In this document: one piece after another, positions 1 to 5,771 of the stretch
Numbering within the stretch: the first letter of the stretch is position 1
Layout of the letters: the number at the start of each line of letters is the position of its first letter
Origin: JANLQX01 sp031381685
GTDB taxonomy: Bacteria > Actinomycetota > Acidimicrobiia > Acidimicrobiales > JANYDT01
Assembly: GCA_031381685.1 (NCBI GenBank)
Contig: JANMYF010000190.1
Location: forward strand, 1-6,540
Length of the DNA: 6,540 nucleotides
Reading direction: 5' to 3'
Position numbers and translations under genes: made by a program
Notes under the pieces: model-generated
What the model saw: the letters and a program-made list of their open reading frames with translations, nothing else
The model's database searches: none
What the model was told of the DNA's origin: nothing

Positions 1-140
1 TATCGGCCGACGTCGCCGTTCGTCCTCGGATCTTCGATCTTGATGACATCAGCGCCGAGATCGGCCAGATGGACGGTGCCGAACGGACCGGCCCCGAACT
101 GTTCGACGGCAATGATCCTGATGTCTTCGAGCGGGCGCAT
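1..140 (-). CDS. CaiB/BaiF family (family III) CoA-transferase, N-terminal fragment
   Basis: Reading the minus strand from an ATG at 140 gives 46 residues before the window ends; the rest lies to the left. The fragment has the family's N-terminal pattern: MRPLEDIRIIAVEQFGAGPF, then LADLGADVIKIEDP, which is the start of the Rossmann-like fold of family III CoA-transferases. These enzymes move CoA between carboxylic acids in the cytoplasm. It resembles the N-terminus of the complete paralogue at 4434-5669 (LRGLRVVELG, then LGDFGAEVIKVEAP) but is clearly a different gene. The start is supported by GAAAG five bases upstream. It follows the GntR-type regulator by 32 bases on the same strand and is probably the fourth gene of that operon. 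The catalytic Asp lies outside the window, so activity and substrate cannot be judged. The family call is secure despite the short length. Confidence 0.88.
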   Translation of the reverse strand, partial: MRPLEDIRIIAVEQFGAGPFGTVHLADLGADVIKIEDPRTNGDVGR

Positions 141-150
141 GAAAGCTTTC
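141..150. repeat. 10-bp perfect palindrome abutting the CoA-transferase start
   Basis: GAAAGCTTTC is perfectly self-complementary and directly adjoins the start codon at 140, inside the 32-base gap between the regulator and the CoA-transferase gene. On the minus strand its GAAAG half may simply be the ribosome binding site. A regulator site is the alternative. A 10-bp palindrome can occur by chance, although this one is AT-rich for its surroundings. Confidence 0.35.
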
Positions 151-172
151 GGAAACGACGGCACGCGGCCGG

Positions 173-937
173 CTAGTGGTCGATCTTCTGGTATACCGAG
201 TTGAGATGGTGCACGTGCTCGTGCATCGTCAACTCGGCGGTCTTGGCATCTCCCGCAAGGACTGCCTCATGGATGAGACGGTGTTCGTGGTTGACCTTCC
301 TCCAGAAAGCCGGGGAGGAGGCGCGGGCCACGAAACGGGTGGTCAACACGTCAAAGATCGGGCGGGCCATGAGGTCGAGCAGAGGATTTCCGGCTGCCTC
401 GAGCATCGTGAGGTGGAACGACCGCCCGCGTGACCGGTGCTCGGCTTCCGACGCCTTTCCCCGAACGACATCATCCCCGAGTCGCTTGAGCTGGTCTTCG
501 TTCCGCCGTTGCGCAGCAAGACCGGCGACGGGAACCTCAAGAAGTAAGCGCGCTTCCAGTATGCCTTCGTCACTGAGCGTCTCCGCGTGCATCATCATGC
601 CGATCGAGTCGGTCAGGTAACCCTTGATCTGGTCGGTCGAGGGAACGGCGACCCAGGTCCCGCCGTTCACTCCGCGACGGGTCACCACAAGACCACTGGA
701 GGTCAGGTTCCCCAGAGCCTCGCGGATCGTCGATCGACTGACGCCGAACACCTTCGCGAGTTCGGGCTCGATGGGCAGGCGTTGTCCCGGAATCAGGACA
801 CCGGTGACGATGCTCGTCCGAAGCTGGTCCGCAACCTGCCGGTACGCCGGCCGAATGCGCTCGATGGCCATCGGACCGATCCCCTCGGCTGTTGTCGCGG
901 GATCGTCTTGGCCCTCTTCGGTGCGGTCAGTACCCAT
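173..937 (-). CDS. FadR-type GntR transcriptional regulator (FCD domain)
   Basis: A 254-residue DNA-binding regulator. Residues about 29-97 form the GntR winged helix: RPAYRQVADQLR, the recognition region ELAKVFGVSRSTIREAL (59-75), and a wing with TRRGVNGGTWV (87-97). Residues about 124-245 form the all-helical FCD ligand-binding domain, with FH (H175), EH (H219) and MHEH (H241) at the positions that usually bind a metal. The usual Asp four residues before the first His is Gly171 here. Members of this group sense small acids or metabolites and often control the neighbouring catabolic operon and themselves. The start is uncertain: ATG at 937 has no Shine-Dalgarno, while in-frame ATG at 871 (Met23) follows GAGGGG by nine bases and sits just before the conserved domain. 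The extra 22 residues are acidic and unconserved in appearance. It lies 21 bases after the flavin oxidoreductase gene in a minus-strand operon. The ligand is unknown. Confidence 0.93.
   Translation of the reverse strand: MGTDRTEEGQDDPATTAEGIGPMAIERIRPAYRQVADQLRTSIVTGVLIPGQRLPIEPELAKVFGVSRSTIREALGNLTSSGLVVTRRGVNGGTWVAVPSTDQIKGYLTDSIGMMMHAETLSDEGILEARLLLEVPVAGLAAQRRNEDQLKRLGDDVVRGKASEAEHRSRGRSFHLTMLEAAGNPLLDLMARPIFDVLTTRFVARASSPAFWRKVNHEHRLIHEAVLAGDAKTAELTMHEHVHHLNSVYQKIDH
881..886 (-). promoter_or_regulatory. Shine-Dalgarno for an internal start of the GntR regulator
   Basis: GAGGGG on the minus strand lies nine bases before an in-frame ATG at 871-869 (Met23 of the long reading). It is the clearest ribosome binding site near any start in this window, and it favours a 232-residue protein beginning MAIERIRPAYRQ. 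The ATG at 937 has nothing comparable. Confidence 0.5.
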
Positions 938-955
938 ACGGTTTCATACTGACCG
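924..955. repeat. 9-bp perfect inverted repeat around the regulator's start; candidate autoregulatory operator
   Basis: On the plus strand the arms are CGGTCAGTA (924-932) and TACTGACCG (947-955), fully complementary over 9 bp, with a 14-base spacer that contains the annotated start codon (935-937). The arm centres are 23 bp apart, about two helical turns. The repeat fills the gap between the flavin oxidoreductase and the regulator and runs into the regulator's first codons. GntR-family proteins bind such sites as dimers and often repress their own genes. As RNA it would place the start codon in a hairpin loop. Binding by this regulator is inference. Confidence 0.6.
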
Positions 956-958
956 GTC

Positions 959-1969
959 TCACGCCCGGAGGGCGGGCATCACGTGTTCACTGATGAGTCG
1001 GATGGACTGCAACGTGGACTCGACGGGCATGCCGATCCAGTGGGTGCGGATGATGAACTGGTTCACTCCGATGGCGCGCCACGGCGCAAGCTCAGCGATC
1101 ACGTCGTCGGGCGACCCGACCACGAATCGCTGCTCCGACAGCTGCTCGTATGCGGCGGCGAAGTCGTCCTTGTCCGGCATGACCTTGTCCTGACCCCACT
1201 GCGCGTAGACCTTGTACTTCGCCGACAGATACGGCGCGGCCAGACGGATCGCCTCTTCGCGCGTCGGGGCGCAGAAGACCTCGCGCATCAGCGGCAGCGT
1301 GGTGACGTCGCTTCTCCCGCAGGCATTGGCCGCCGCGTTGAAGAGTTCGATCTGGCGGAGCACGGTCTCGGTTGTCGCATGTGGGTTGATCATCCACGCA
1401 TCGGTGAGCCGGGCGGCCCGCTCGACGGCGGCGTCGGAGTTCGCAGCCATCCAGATCTCGGGTCGCGGACGCTGCACCGGCAGGAACGTCAGCGATGCAC
1501 CGTCGAGCTGACACCACGGCAGATCGGCATGGACTTCCCGGCCCGACCACAGCTCGGTCACGATGCGCAGGTTCTCTTCGAGGCGATGAACCTGGCCCTT
1601 CTTCGACAGGCCGAACGCCTGATACTCCTTGTCGCGGTACCCGAGTCCGACGCCGTAGATCAGGCGACCTTCGAGAACGACGTCGAGGGCGGCGTAGTTC
1701 TCGGCCACTTCAAGCGGATTGAGCAGCGAGAGCAGGTTGATGCCGATCCCGACACGCATGTCGCCCGTCTCGGGAGCGAGCCGGGCGAGGTACGCAAGGG
1801 GCTGGATGTGGGTCATGCCTTCGGCGAGGAAATGCTGTCCGGCCCACAGCATGTCCCAACCCTGATCGCGGGCCGCATGAACGACGCGGATCTGCTCCCG
1901 TAGTGCCTTTACCTGATCGGTACCGACCGGATGCTGGTTGGTGAGGAAGAGCCCGAACTGGACGCTCAT
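959..1969 (-). CDS. LLM-class (luciferase-like) flavin-dependent oxidoreductase
   Basis: A 336-residue TIM-barrel oxidoreductase of the bacterial luciferase-like superfamily, near the family's usual length. Visible hallmarks are an N-terminal strand QFGLFLTNQHP, LWAGQHF around residue 46, the segment NPLEVAENYAALDVV followed by GRLIYGVGLGYRDKEYQAFG (about 84-120), RPEIWMAANSDAAVERAARLTDAW (about 169-192), and a C-terminal VVGSPDDVIAEL (283-294). Family members use reduced FMN or F420 for monooxygenation or hydride transfer; the sequence as read does not decide between them. No signal peptide is seen, so it is cytoplasmic. Its ATG overlaps the MmgE/PrpD stop codon by four bases (ATGA), which implies translational coupling and co-expression. 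A GntR-type regulator follows after 21 bases. The likely role is an oxidative step in the pathway of this operon; the substrate is unknown. Confidence 0.93.
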   Translation of the reverse strand: MSVQFGLFLTNQHPVGTDQVKALREQIRVVHAARDQGWDMLWAGQHFLAEGMTHIQPLAYLARLAPETGDMRVGIGINLLSLLNPLEVAENYAALDVVLEGRLIYGVGLGYRDKEYQAFGLSKKGQVHRLEENLRIVTELWSGREVHADLPWCQLDGASLTFLPVQRPRPEIWMAANSDAAVERAARLTDAWMINPHATTETVLRQIELFNAAANACGRSDVTTLPLMREVFCAPTREEAIRLAAPYLSAKYKVYAQWGQDKVMPDKDDFAAAYEQLSEQRFVVGSPDDVIAELAPWRAIGVNQFIIRTHWIGMPVESTLQSIRLISEHVMPALRA

Positions 1970-3393
1970 CCGCGCAGCGCCTGCCCGAGCACTCGACTGT
2001 CGGCCATCGTGTCGAGGCCGAGGACGAGGTCCTGCACGCGATGGGTGATGTCGCGTGAGGTCGCAGTGCCCATGTTGTCCTGGAACTTCACGATGATCTC
2101 GTCGGCGCTCAGCGGGCGCTCATCGGCCCCCCGGTTGACCTGCTCGCGATGGGCGAACACTCGGCCATCGTGGAGCGTGATCTCCAACGCCCCGCTGTAG
2201 TGCTTGGGGAATCCGGAGTCGGGATCGTCGAAGCACGTGACCTTGGCCGCGAGATCGAGGATCTCCCGATCGCCGATCGCGTCGTTCTCCAGCTCGGCAA
2301 GACCGAACTGCCCTCGCACGATCGAGGCGGCCACGATGTAGGGCAGCGAGAACTTCGCGTCGTAATCGCTTTTCGGCAGGAGTTTCTTTTCGGCCGGGTA
2401 CGAGACGACCTGCCCCGGAGTCGGATGGATGTACGCGTCGATCTTCGCGATCTCGCTCGGGGCAATGCCGTTGCCCTTCACGATGGTCATTGCGGCATCG
2501 GCGAAGGCGTGCGTGAAGTGACACACCGGGAAGGGCTTCACGGCGTTGTTCAAGACCTCCCAGGTCTCGCCCAGGCCGGCGGTGCATGCCGCGAGGTCGG
2601 GAACCTTGTTCTGCAGGTGGGTGTTGAAGAAGCCGAAGCGACCTTCGTAGACGCGCAGCGGCGTTTGAAATCCCTGACGGGCAAAGGCAGCAGCGGTGAT
2701 GGCGTTCGATGCGGCCAAGCCAGGGTGGGCCCGTTTCGTCCACGAGCCGTCATCGAGGAACTCGAGCAGGCCGGCCGAAGTGGAGCCGGCAAAGCCCTGG
2801 GCATAGGCAATGAGCTTTGCCGGCAGACCTTCCATCTTCGCCGCGGCGGTTGCGCAGCCGAATGCACCGGCAACGCCGGTCGGATGGAACCCGACCTCGT
2901 GGAAGCCGCCGTTGGCGGCCATGCCGATGCGTGCCGACACTTCGACCGCGAGGACGTAGCCCACGAGCAGATCGCGGCCGGGCAGGCCCTTGGCGTTGGC
3001 CATGGCAAGTGCTGTCGGGACGGCGCTCGTCGACGCGTGACACACCGCTGCGACGTGGGTGTCGTCGTAGTCGAGGCCGTGCATCAAGATGCCGTTCATC
3101 AACGCGGCGTCGCGGATGGGCAGGCTGTTGCGGAAGCCGACGACGGGCTCCGACCCTTCGCTGCCGAATCCGGTGAGCGCACTGAGCGCGGTGCGGCTGA
3201 ACTCGAAGCGCGTTGACGCGAAGGCGATGCCGACACAGTCGAGGATGAACAGCTTCGATCGCTCCACGACGTTCGCCGGAAGGTCGGCGAAGGTGAGGTC
3301 GGCGGCGAAGTTGGCGATGGTCTCGCTGATGGAGGCGCCGGCCGCGGCGTCGGAGGAACCGAGAACGTCTGAGGACATCGTGGAATCAGCCAT
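1966..3393 (-). CDS. MmgE/PrpD family protein (dehydratase, decarboxylase or epimerase)
   Basis: 475 residues, full length for the MmgE/PrpD superfamily, which includes 2-methylcitrate dehydratase (PrpD), cis-aconitate decarboxylase and iminodisuccinate epimerase. Family signatures are present in order: RDAALMNGILMHGLDYDDTH (94-113), CHAST (118-122), GFHPTGVAGAFG (168-179), SWTKRAHPGLAASNAI (217-232) and VKPFPVCHFTHA (285-296). D108, T112, H119, H170, K220 and K286 appear to correspond to the active-site residues described for cis-aconitate decarboxylase, so an intact catalyst is likely. No other 2-methylcitrate-cycle gene is present, so PrpD itself is not a safe name. The ATG at 3393 is the first gene of the minus-strand operon. 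It lacks a Shine-Dalgarno, but a -10-like CAGAAT lies six bases upstream, consistent with leaderless translation. Met6 (3378) is a possible later start. Its stop codon overlaps the next gene's ATG. The reaction catalysed is unknown. Confidence 0.93.
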   Translation of the reverse strand: MADSTMSSDVLGSSDAAAGASISETIANFAADLTFADLPANVVERSKLFILDCVGIAFASTRFEFSRTALSALTGFGSEGSEPVVGFRNSLPIRDAALMNGILMHGLDYDDTHVAAVCHASTSAVPTALAMANAKGLPGRDLLVGYVLAVEVSARIGMAANGGFHEVGFHPTGVAGAFGCATAAAKMEGLPAKLIAYAQGFAGSTSAGLLEFLDDGSWTKRAHPGLAASNAITAAAFARQGFQTPLRVYEGRFGFFNTHLQNKVPDLAACTAGLGETWEVLNNAVKPFPVCHFTHAFADAAMTIVKGNGIAPSEIAKIDAYIHPTPGQVVSYPAEKKLLPKSDYDAKFSLPYIVAASIVRGQFGLAELENDAIGDREILDLAAKVTCFDDPDSGFPKHYSGALEITLHDGRVFAHREQVNRGADERPLSADEIIVKFQDNMGTATSRDITHRVQDLVLGLDTMADSRVLGQALRG

Positions 3394-3399
3394 CGGGCA

Positions 3400-3429
3400 A
3401 TTCTGTCAGCGAATCCCGGGTCGAGTGAA
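3400..3429 (-). promoter_or_regulatory. Candidate promoter of the MmgE/PrpD operon
   Basis: On the minus strand, TTCACT (3429-3424) and CAGAAT (3405-3400) are spaced by 18 bp, resembling -35 and -10 boxes. The -10 ends six bases before the ATG at 3393, so transcription would begin at about the A of the start codon, giving a leaderless message. The first base of the -10 departs from TANNNT, so this is a moderate match. Confidence 0.4.
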
Positions 3430-3448
3430 ATCCTCTGATGTATTCCAA

Positions 3449-3460
3449 TCACGTTCGTGA
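3449..3460. promoter_or_regulatory. 12-bp inverted repeat in the divergent promoter region; candidate operator
   Basis: TCACG-TT-CGTGA has perfect 5-bp arms and a 2-base centre. It lies in the 82-base region between the divergent MmgE/PrpD and carbon-nitrogen hydrolase genes. It directly precedes the hydrolase's -10-like box (3462-3467) and is about 20 bp upstream of the proposed MmgE -35. A bound protein could therefore block the hydrolase promoter and act on the operon promoter as well. Its sequence differs from the repeat at 924-955, so a shared regulator is not shown. Confidence 0.45.
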
Positions 3461-3461
3461 C

Positions 3462-3467
3462 TACGCT
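3462..3467 (+). promoter_or_regulatory. Candidate -10 box for the carbon-nitrogen hydrolase gene
   Basis: TACGCT fits TANNNT and ends eight bases before the ATG at 3476, so the predicted transcript starts at or within about two bases of that ATG. No Shine-Dalgarno is present and no good -35 is seen. The box also overlaps a possible TTG start at 3467, which argues against that start. Confidence 0.45.
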
Positions 3468-3475
3468 TGTCCGGC

Positions 3476-4408
3476 ATGTCAACGGGCAAGCAACTTCGGG
3501 TAACGGTCGTCCAGTCCGGATCATGTTCGGAAGACCTTGCGGCAAACACGTCGGCGCTGCTCGACACGTTCCGACAGGAAGCCGAGAAGGGGACCGACCT
3601 CGTTCTCTTTCCCGAGCTGGCGACGGCACCGTACTTCTGCGCCACATCCAAGGACGAACGGTTCTGGAGCTGGGCAGAGACGGTGCCGGGCCCGACAACT
3701 GATGCCTTCGCCAAGGTCGCGGCCGAGACGGGCACCGCAGTGTGCTTCGGCATCTACGAACGAACCGACGGTGGGATGCACTACAACGCGGCGCCGATCA
3801 TCGACGGGACCGGCGCGTTCGTTCAGGGCACGCTTCCCGACGGTTCGACACAGCCCTACTTCCGCAAGCTGGCGATTCCGAAGGTCGAGACACCGACGCT
3901 CACCACCGACGAGAAGCACTGGTACGGGCCGGGGGCCGGGCCGTGCATCTTCGAGTTGAACGGTCTCAAGGTTGCCGTGCTCATCTGCTATGACCGCAGC
4001 TTCTCCGAGCATTGGATGGCGGCCACCCACATGGGCGCCGAGGTCGTGATCGTCGTCGTCTCGTCGTTCGGGTGGCGATCGGAACTCTTCGTTCCGGAAT
4101 TGCGGATCCGGGGGATGGAGAGCGGTTGCTGGGTGGTTGCCGCGAACCGGGGCGGGCCGGAGGTCGTGAATGGCCAGACGATCACGTTCTTCGGGCAATC
4201 GTGCGTGATCGAACCGACCGGCAAGGTCGTGGCGATCGCCCCGGCGGATGAGGCGGGCCACATCCTCCACGACACGGTCGACACGTCGACCATCCCCGAG
4301 GCCCGCCGCGCCTGGCCGATCCAACAGGATCGACGGCCCGAAGTCTTCCGCTTCCTGTACGACACGCCGCCGCATCTCGGTGGGAGTTCGGACGAATTGT
4401 CGCTCTGA
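3476..4408 (+). CDS. Carbon-nitrogen hydrolase (nitrilase superfamily; N-carbamoyl amino acid/beta-ureidopropionase-like)
   Basis: 310 residues from ATG at 3476; a TTG at 3467 would add three. It carries the nitrilase-superfamily Glu-Lys-Cys catalytic set (ATG numbering): E47 in DLVLFPELATAPY, K131 in PYFRKLAIP, and C171 in VLICYDRSFSEHW. A further Glu at about 146 (TDEKHWYGPG) sits where the family has its second structural Glu. The core ends with SCVIEPTGKVVA. The enzymes hydrolyse amide, carbamoyl or nitrile bonds in the cytoplasm through a cysteine thioester. The ICYDRSF context recalls carbamoyl-amide amidohydrolases more than true nitrilases, but the substrate cannot be assigned. It is transcribed away from the MmgE/PrpD operon and shares its promoter region, suggesting co-regulation. 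The ATG is preferred because a -10-like box ends eight bases before it. Its stop lies 25 bases from the stop of the convergent CoA-transferase gene. Confidence 0.93.
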   Translation: MSTGKQLRVTVVQSGSCSEDLAANTSALLDTFRQEAEKGTDLVLFPELATAPYFCATSKDERFWSWAETVPGPTTDAFAKVAAETGTAVCFGIYERTDGGMHYNAAPIIDGTGAFVQGTLPDGSTQPYFRKLAIPKVETPTLTTDEKHWYGPGAGPCIFELNGLKVAVLICYDRSFSEHWMAATHMGAEVVIVVVSSFGWRSELFVPELRIRGMESGCWVVAANRGGPEVVNGQTITFFGQSCVIEPTGKVVAIAPADEAGHILHDTVDTSTIPEARRAWPIQQDRRPEVFRFLYDTPPHLGGSSDELSL

Positions 4409-4433
4409 GAGCTACAGAGTTTCCAAACCCCAC

Positions 4434-5669
4434 CTAGATCACCCCGCGGTCCGCGAGGGCACGGCGCTCGTCGGTGGACATGCCGAGGAGCGCGCCGTAC
4501 ACATCGTCGTTGTCGTGACCGAGGGCCCAGTGTCCGGTATGCCCGGCCTGCCCCGGGGTGTCTGACAAACGAGGGATAACTCCTGGGCCGACGAGGTCAC
4601 CGAGATCCGGGTCGGTCATGGTGATGAGGGAGAGATTTTCTCGGAAGTGAGGGTCGTTCACCAGATCCTCCGCGGAGTTGATCGGTCCGAACACCACGTC
4701 GCCCTCATCGAGTCTTCGCGCGAGATCATCGAAGTCGAGCGTTGCCGCCCACTGCATGATTTCCGCGTCGAGCGCGTCGGCGTGGTTCCTGCGACCGAGA
4801 TCATCTGCGTACAGATGATTCTCTGCGAGGTCTGTCCGTCCCATGACCTTGCACAGACGTTGCCAGAGACTGTCGGAGTTCGCCGCGATCACGACGCGTC
4901 GGCCGTCGCGGGTTGTGTAGAGGTTCGACGGGACGACATGGGCGAGACGAACGCCTTGCGGCTGGCGGATCGCTCCGAGCTTGGCGAACTCGGTGGTGAC
5001 TGATTCCGACACCGCCAGGCATGCGTCAGTGATACCGACATCGACGACCTGACCCGCTCCACCATTCGCCGCCCGGTTGTACAGCGCCAGCAGCACGCCC
5101 TGGAACGCGAACATCCCCGCGAGCGAATCACCCATTGACAGGCCCATGCGAGGCGGCGGCTGGTCGGGGAATCCGTTCAGGTAGCGGAGCCCTCCTGCCG
5201 CTTCCCCGGCCGAGGCGTAGCCGGGCCGATGGGCGTAAGGCCCCGACTGTCCGTAGCCCGATACCCGTGCGACGATCAAGCGCGGGTTGCGGGCGAGCAA
5301 CACCTCTGGTCCCAGGCCCCACCGCTCCAACGTGCCGGGCTTGAAGTTCTCGACGAGCACGTCGCATTCATCGATCAGGCATCGCGCCAACTCTTGACCT
5401 TCCGGTTGACGGAGATCAAGGGTGATGAGCTTCTTGTTCCGTGCCAGGAACGGCCACCAGAGCGCCCGGGGGCCGTTCGGTCCGTCAGCGCGGGCTGCCC
5501 CCCAGTCGCGCATCGGGTCGCCGACGCCGGGTGCTTCGACCTTGATCACCTCGGCGCCGAAGTCACCGAGCATCCTGCCGACGAATGGACCGGCGAGGAT
5601 CACTCCCAACTCGACGACGCGCAGTCCTCTGAGCGGTCCCGTCACCTTCTCGATGTCTTCCGGAGTCAC
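4434..5669 (-). CDS. CaiB/BaiF family (family III) CoA-transferase, complete
   Basis: 411 residues, typical family length. It transfers CoA between acyl-CoA and a free carboxylate through an aspartyl-CoA intermediate. Signatures run in order: LRGLRVVELG and LGDFGAEVIKVEAP (13-47), RNKKLITLDLRQPEG (77-91), LVENFKPGTLERWGLG (105-120), SGYGQSGPYAHRPGY (137-151), then RMGLSMGDSLAG, where D181 is the likely catalytic aspartate. The C-terminal part has the usual lid-domain pattern (FGPINSAEDLVNDPHF). The start is GTG at 5669, just before the conserved fold; no Shine-Dalgarno precedes it, but TAGAGT lies exactly six bases upstream, matching a leaderless start. It is convergent with the hydrolase and divergent from the arylsulfatase. 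The second family member at 1-140 suggests two acids or two activation steps in the same pathway. The substrate is unknown. Confidence 0.95.
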   Translation of the reverse strand: MTPEDIEKVTGPLRGLRVVELGVILAGPFVGRMLGDFGAEVIKVEAPGVGDPMRDWGAARADGPNGPRALWWPFLARNKKLITLDLRQPEGQELARCLIDECDVLVENFKPGTLERWGLGPEVLLARNPRLIVARVSGYGQSGPYAHRPGYASAGEAAGGLRYLNGFPDQPPPRMGLSMGDSLAGMFAFQGVLLALYNRAANGGAGQVVDVGITDACLAVSESVTTEFAKLGAIRQPQGVRLAHVVPSNLYTTRDGRRVVIAANSDSLWQRLCKVMGRTDLAENHLYADDLGRRNHADALDAEIMQWAATLDFDDLARRLDEGDVVFGPINSAEDLVNDPHFRENLSLITMTDPDLGDLVGPGVIPRLSDTPGQAGHTGHWALGHDNDDVYGALLGMSTDERRALADRGVI

Positions 5670-5675
5670 CTCTGA

Positions 5676-5705
5676 ACTCTAGGAGTGGTGCGCGCAGCGT
5701 CTCAC
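5676..5705 (-). promoter_or_regulatory. Candidate leaderless promoter of the complete CoA-transferase gene
   Basis: On the minus strand, GTGAGA (5705-5700), an 18-bp spacer and TAGAGT (5681-5676) resemble -35 and -10 boxes. The six bases TCAGAG separate the -10 from the GTG at 5669, which would be +1. This matches the TANNNT rule and explains the missing Shine-Dalgarno. Confidence 0.5.
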
Positions 5706-5756
5706 ACCGTTGATGACCGCGCGGCCCTTGATTCGGCACACCATGACGCTTCGGAA

Positions 5757-5762
5757 TAGGTT
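5757..5762 (+). promoter_or_regulatory. Candidate -10 box for the arylsulfatase gene
   Basis: TAGGTT fits TANNNT and ends nine bases before the ATG at 5772, predicting a leader of only a few bases. There is no Shine-Dalgarno and no convincing -35 at normal spacing. The TAG of this box is also an in-frame stop, which rules out any start further upstream. Confidence 0.4.
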
Positions 5763-5771
5763 CTCGCCCCC

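Noticed and set aside
190..197. GGTATACC palindrome near the 3' end of the regulator gene.
   Set aside because: It is only 8 bp, lies within coding sequence and is unrelated to the other repeats; probably chance.
2149..3216. Long plus-strand open frame of 355 codons opposite the MmgE/PrpD gene, and a similar 306-codon one opposite the oxidoreductase (983-1903).
   Set aside because: Both lie antisense to well-recognised genes, show no family motif and are rich in Arg, Gly, Val and Asp, as expected for reverse frames in GC-rich DNA.
3467..3475. TTG at 3467 as the start of the carbon-nitrogen hydrolase.
   Set aside because: It overlaps the -10-like TACGCT box, adds only three residues and has no ribosome binding site; ATG at 3476 is simpler.
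4402..4424. Small hairpin CTCTG-7 nt-CAGAG followed by TTTCC at the end of the hydrolase gene, a possible terminator in the 25-base convergent gap.
   Set aside because: The stem is only 5 bp, overlaps the stop codon and has no real T run, so it is too weak to call.
5717..5724. CCGCGCGG palindrome in the CoA-transferase/arylsulfatase intergenic region.
   Set aside because: Short GC-only palindromes are expected by chance in this composition, and it does not resemble the other candidate operators.
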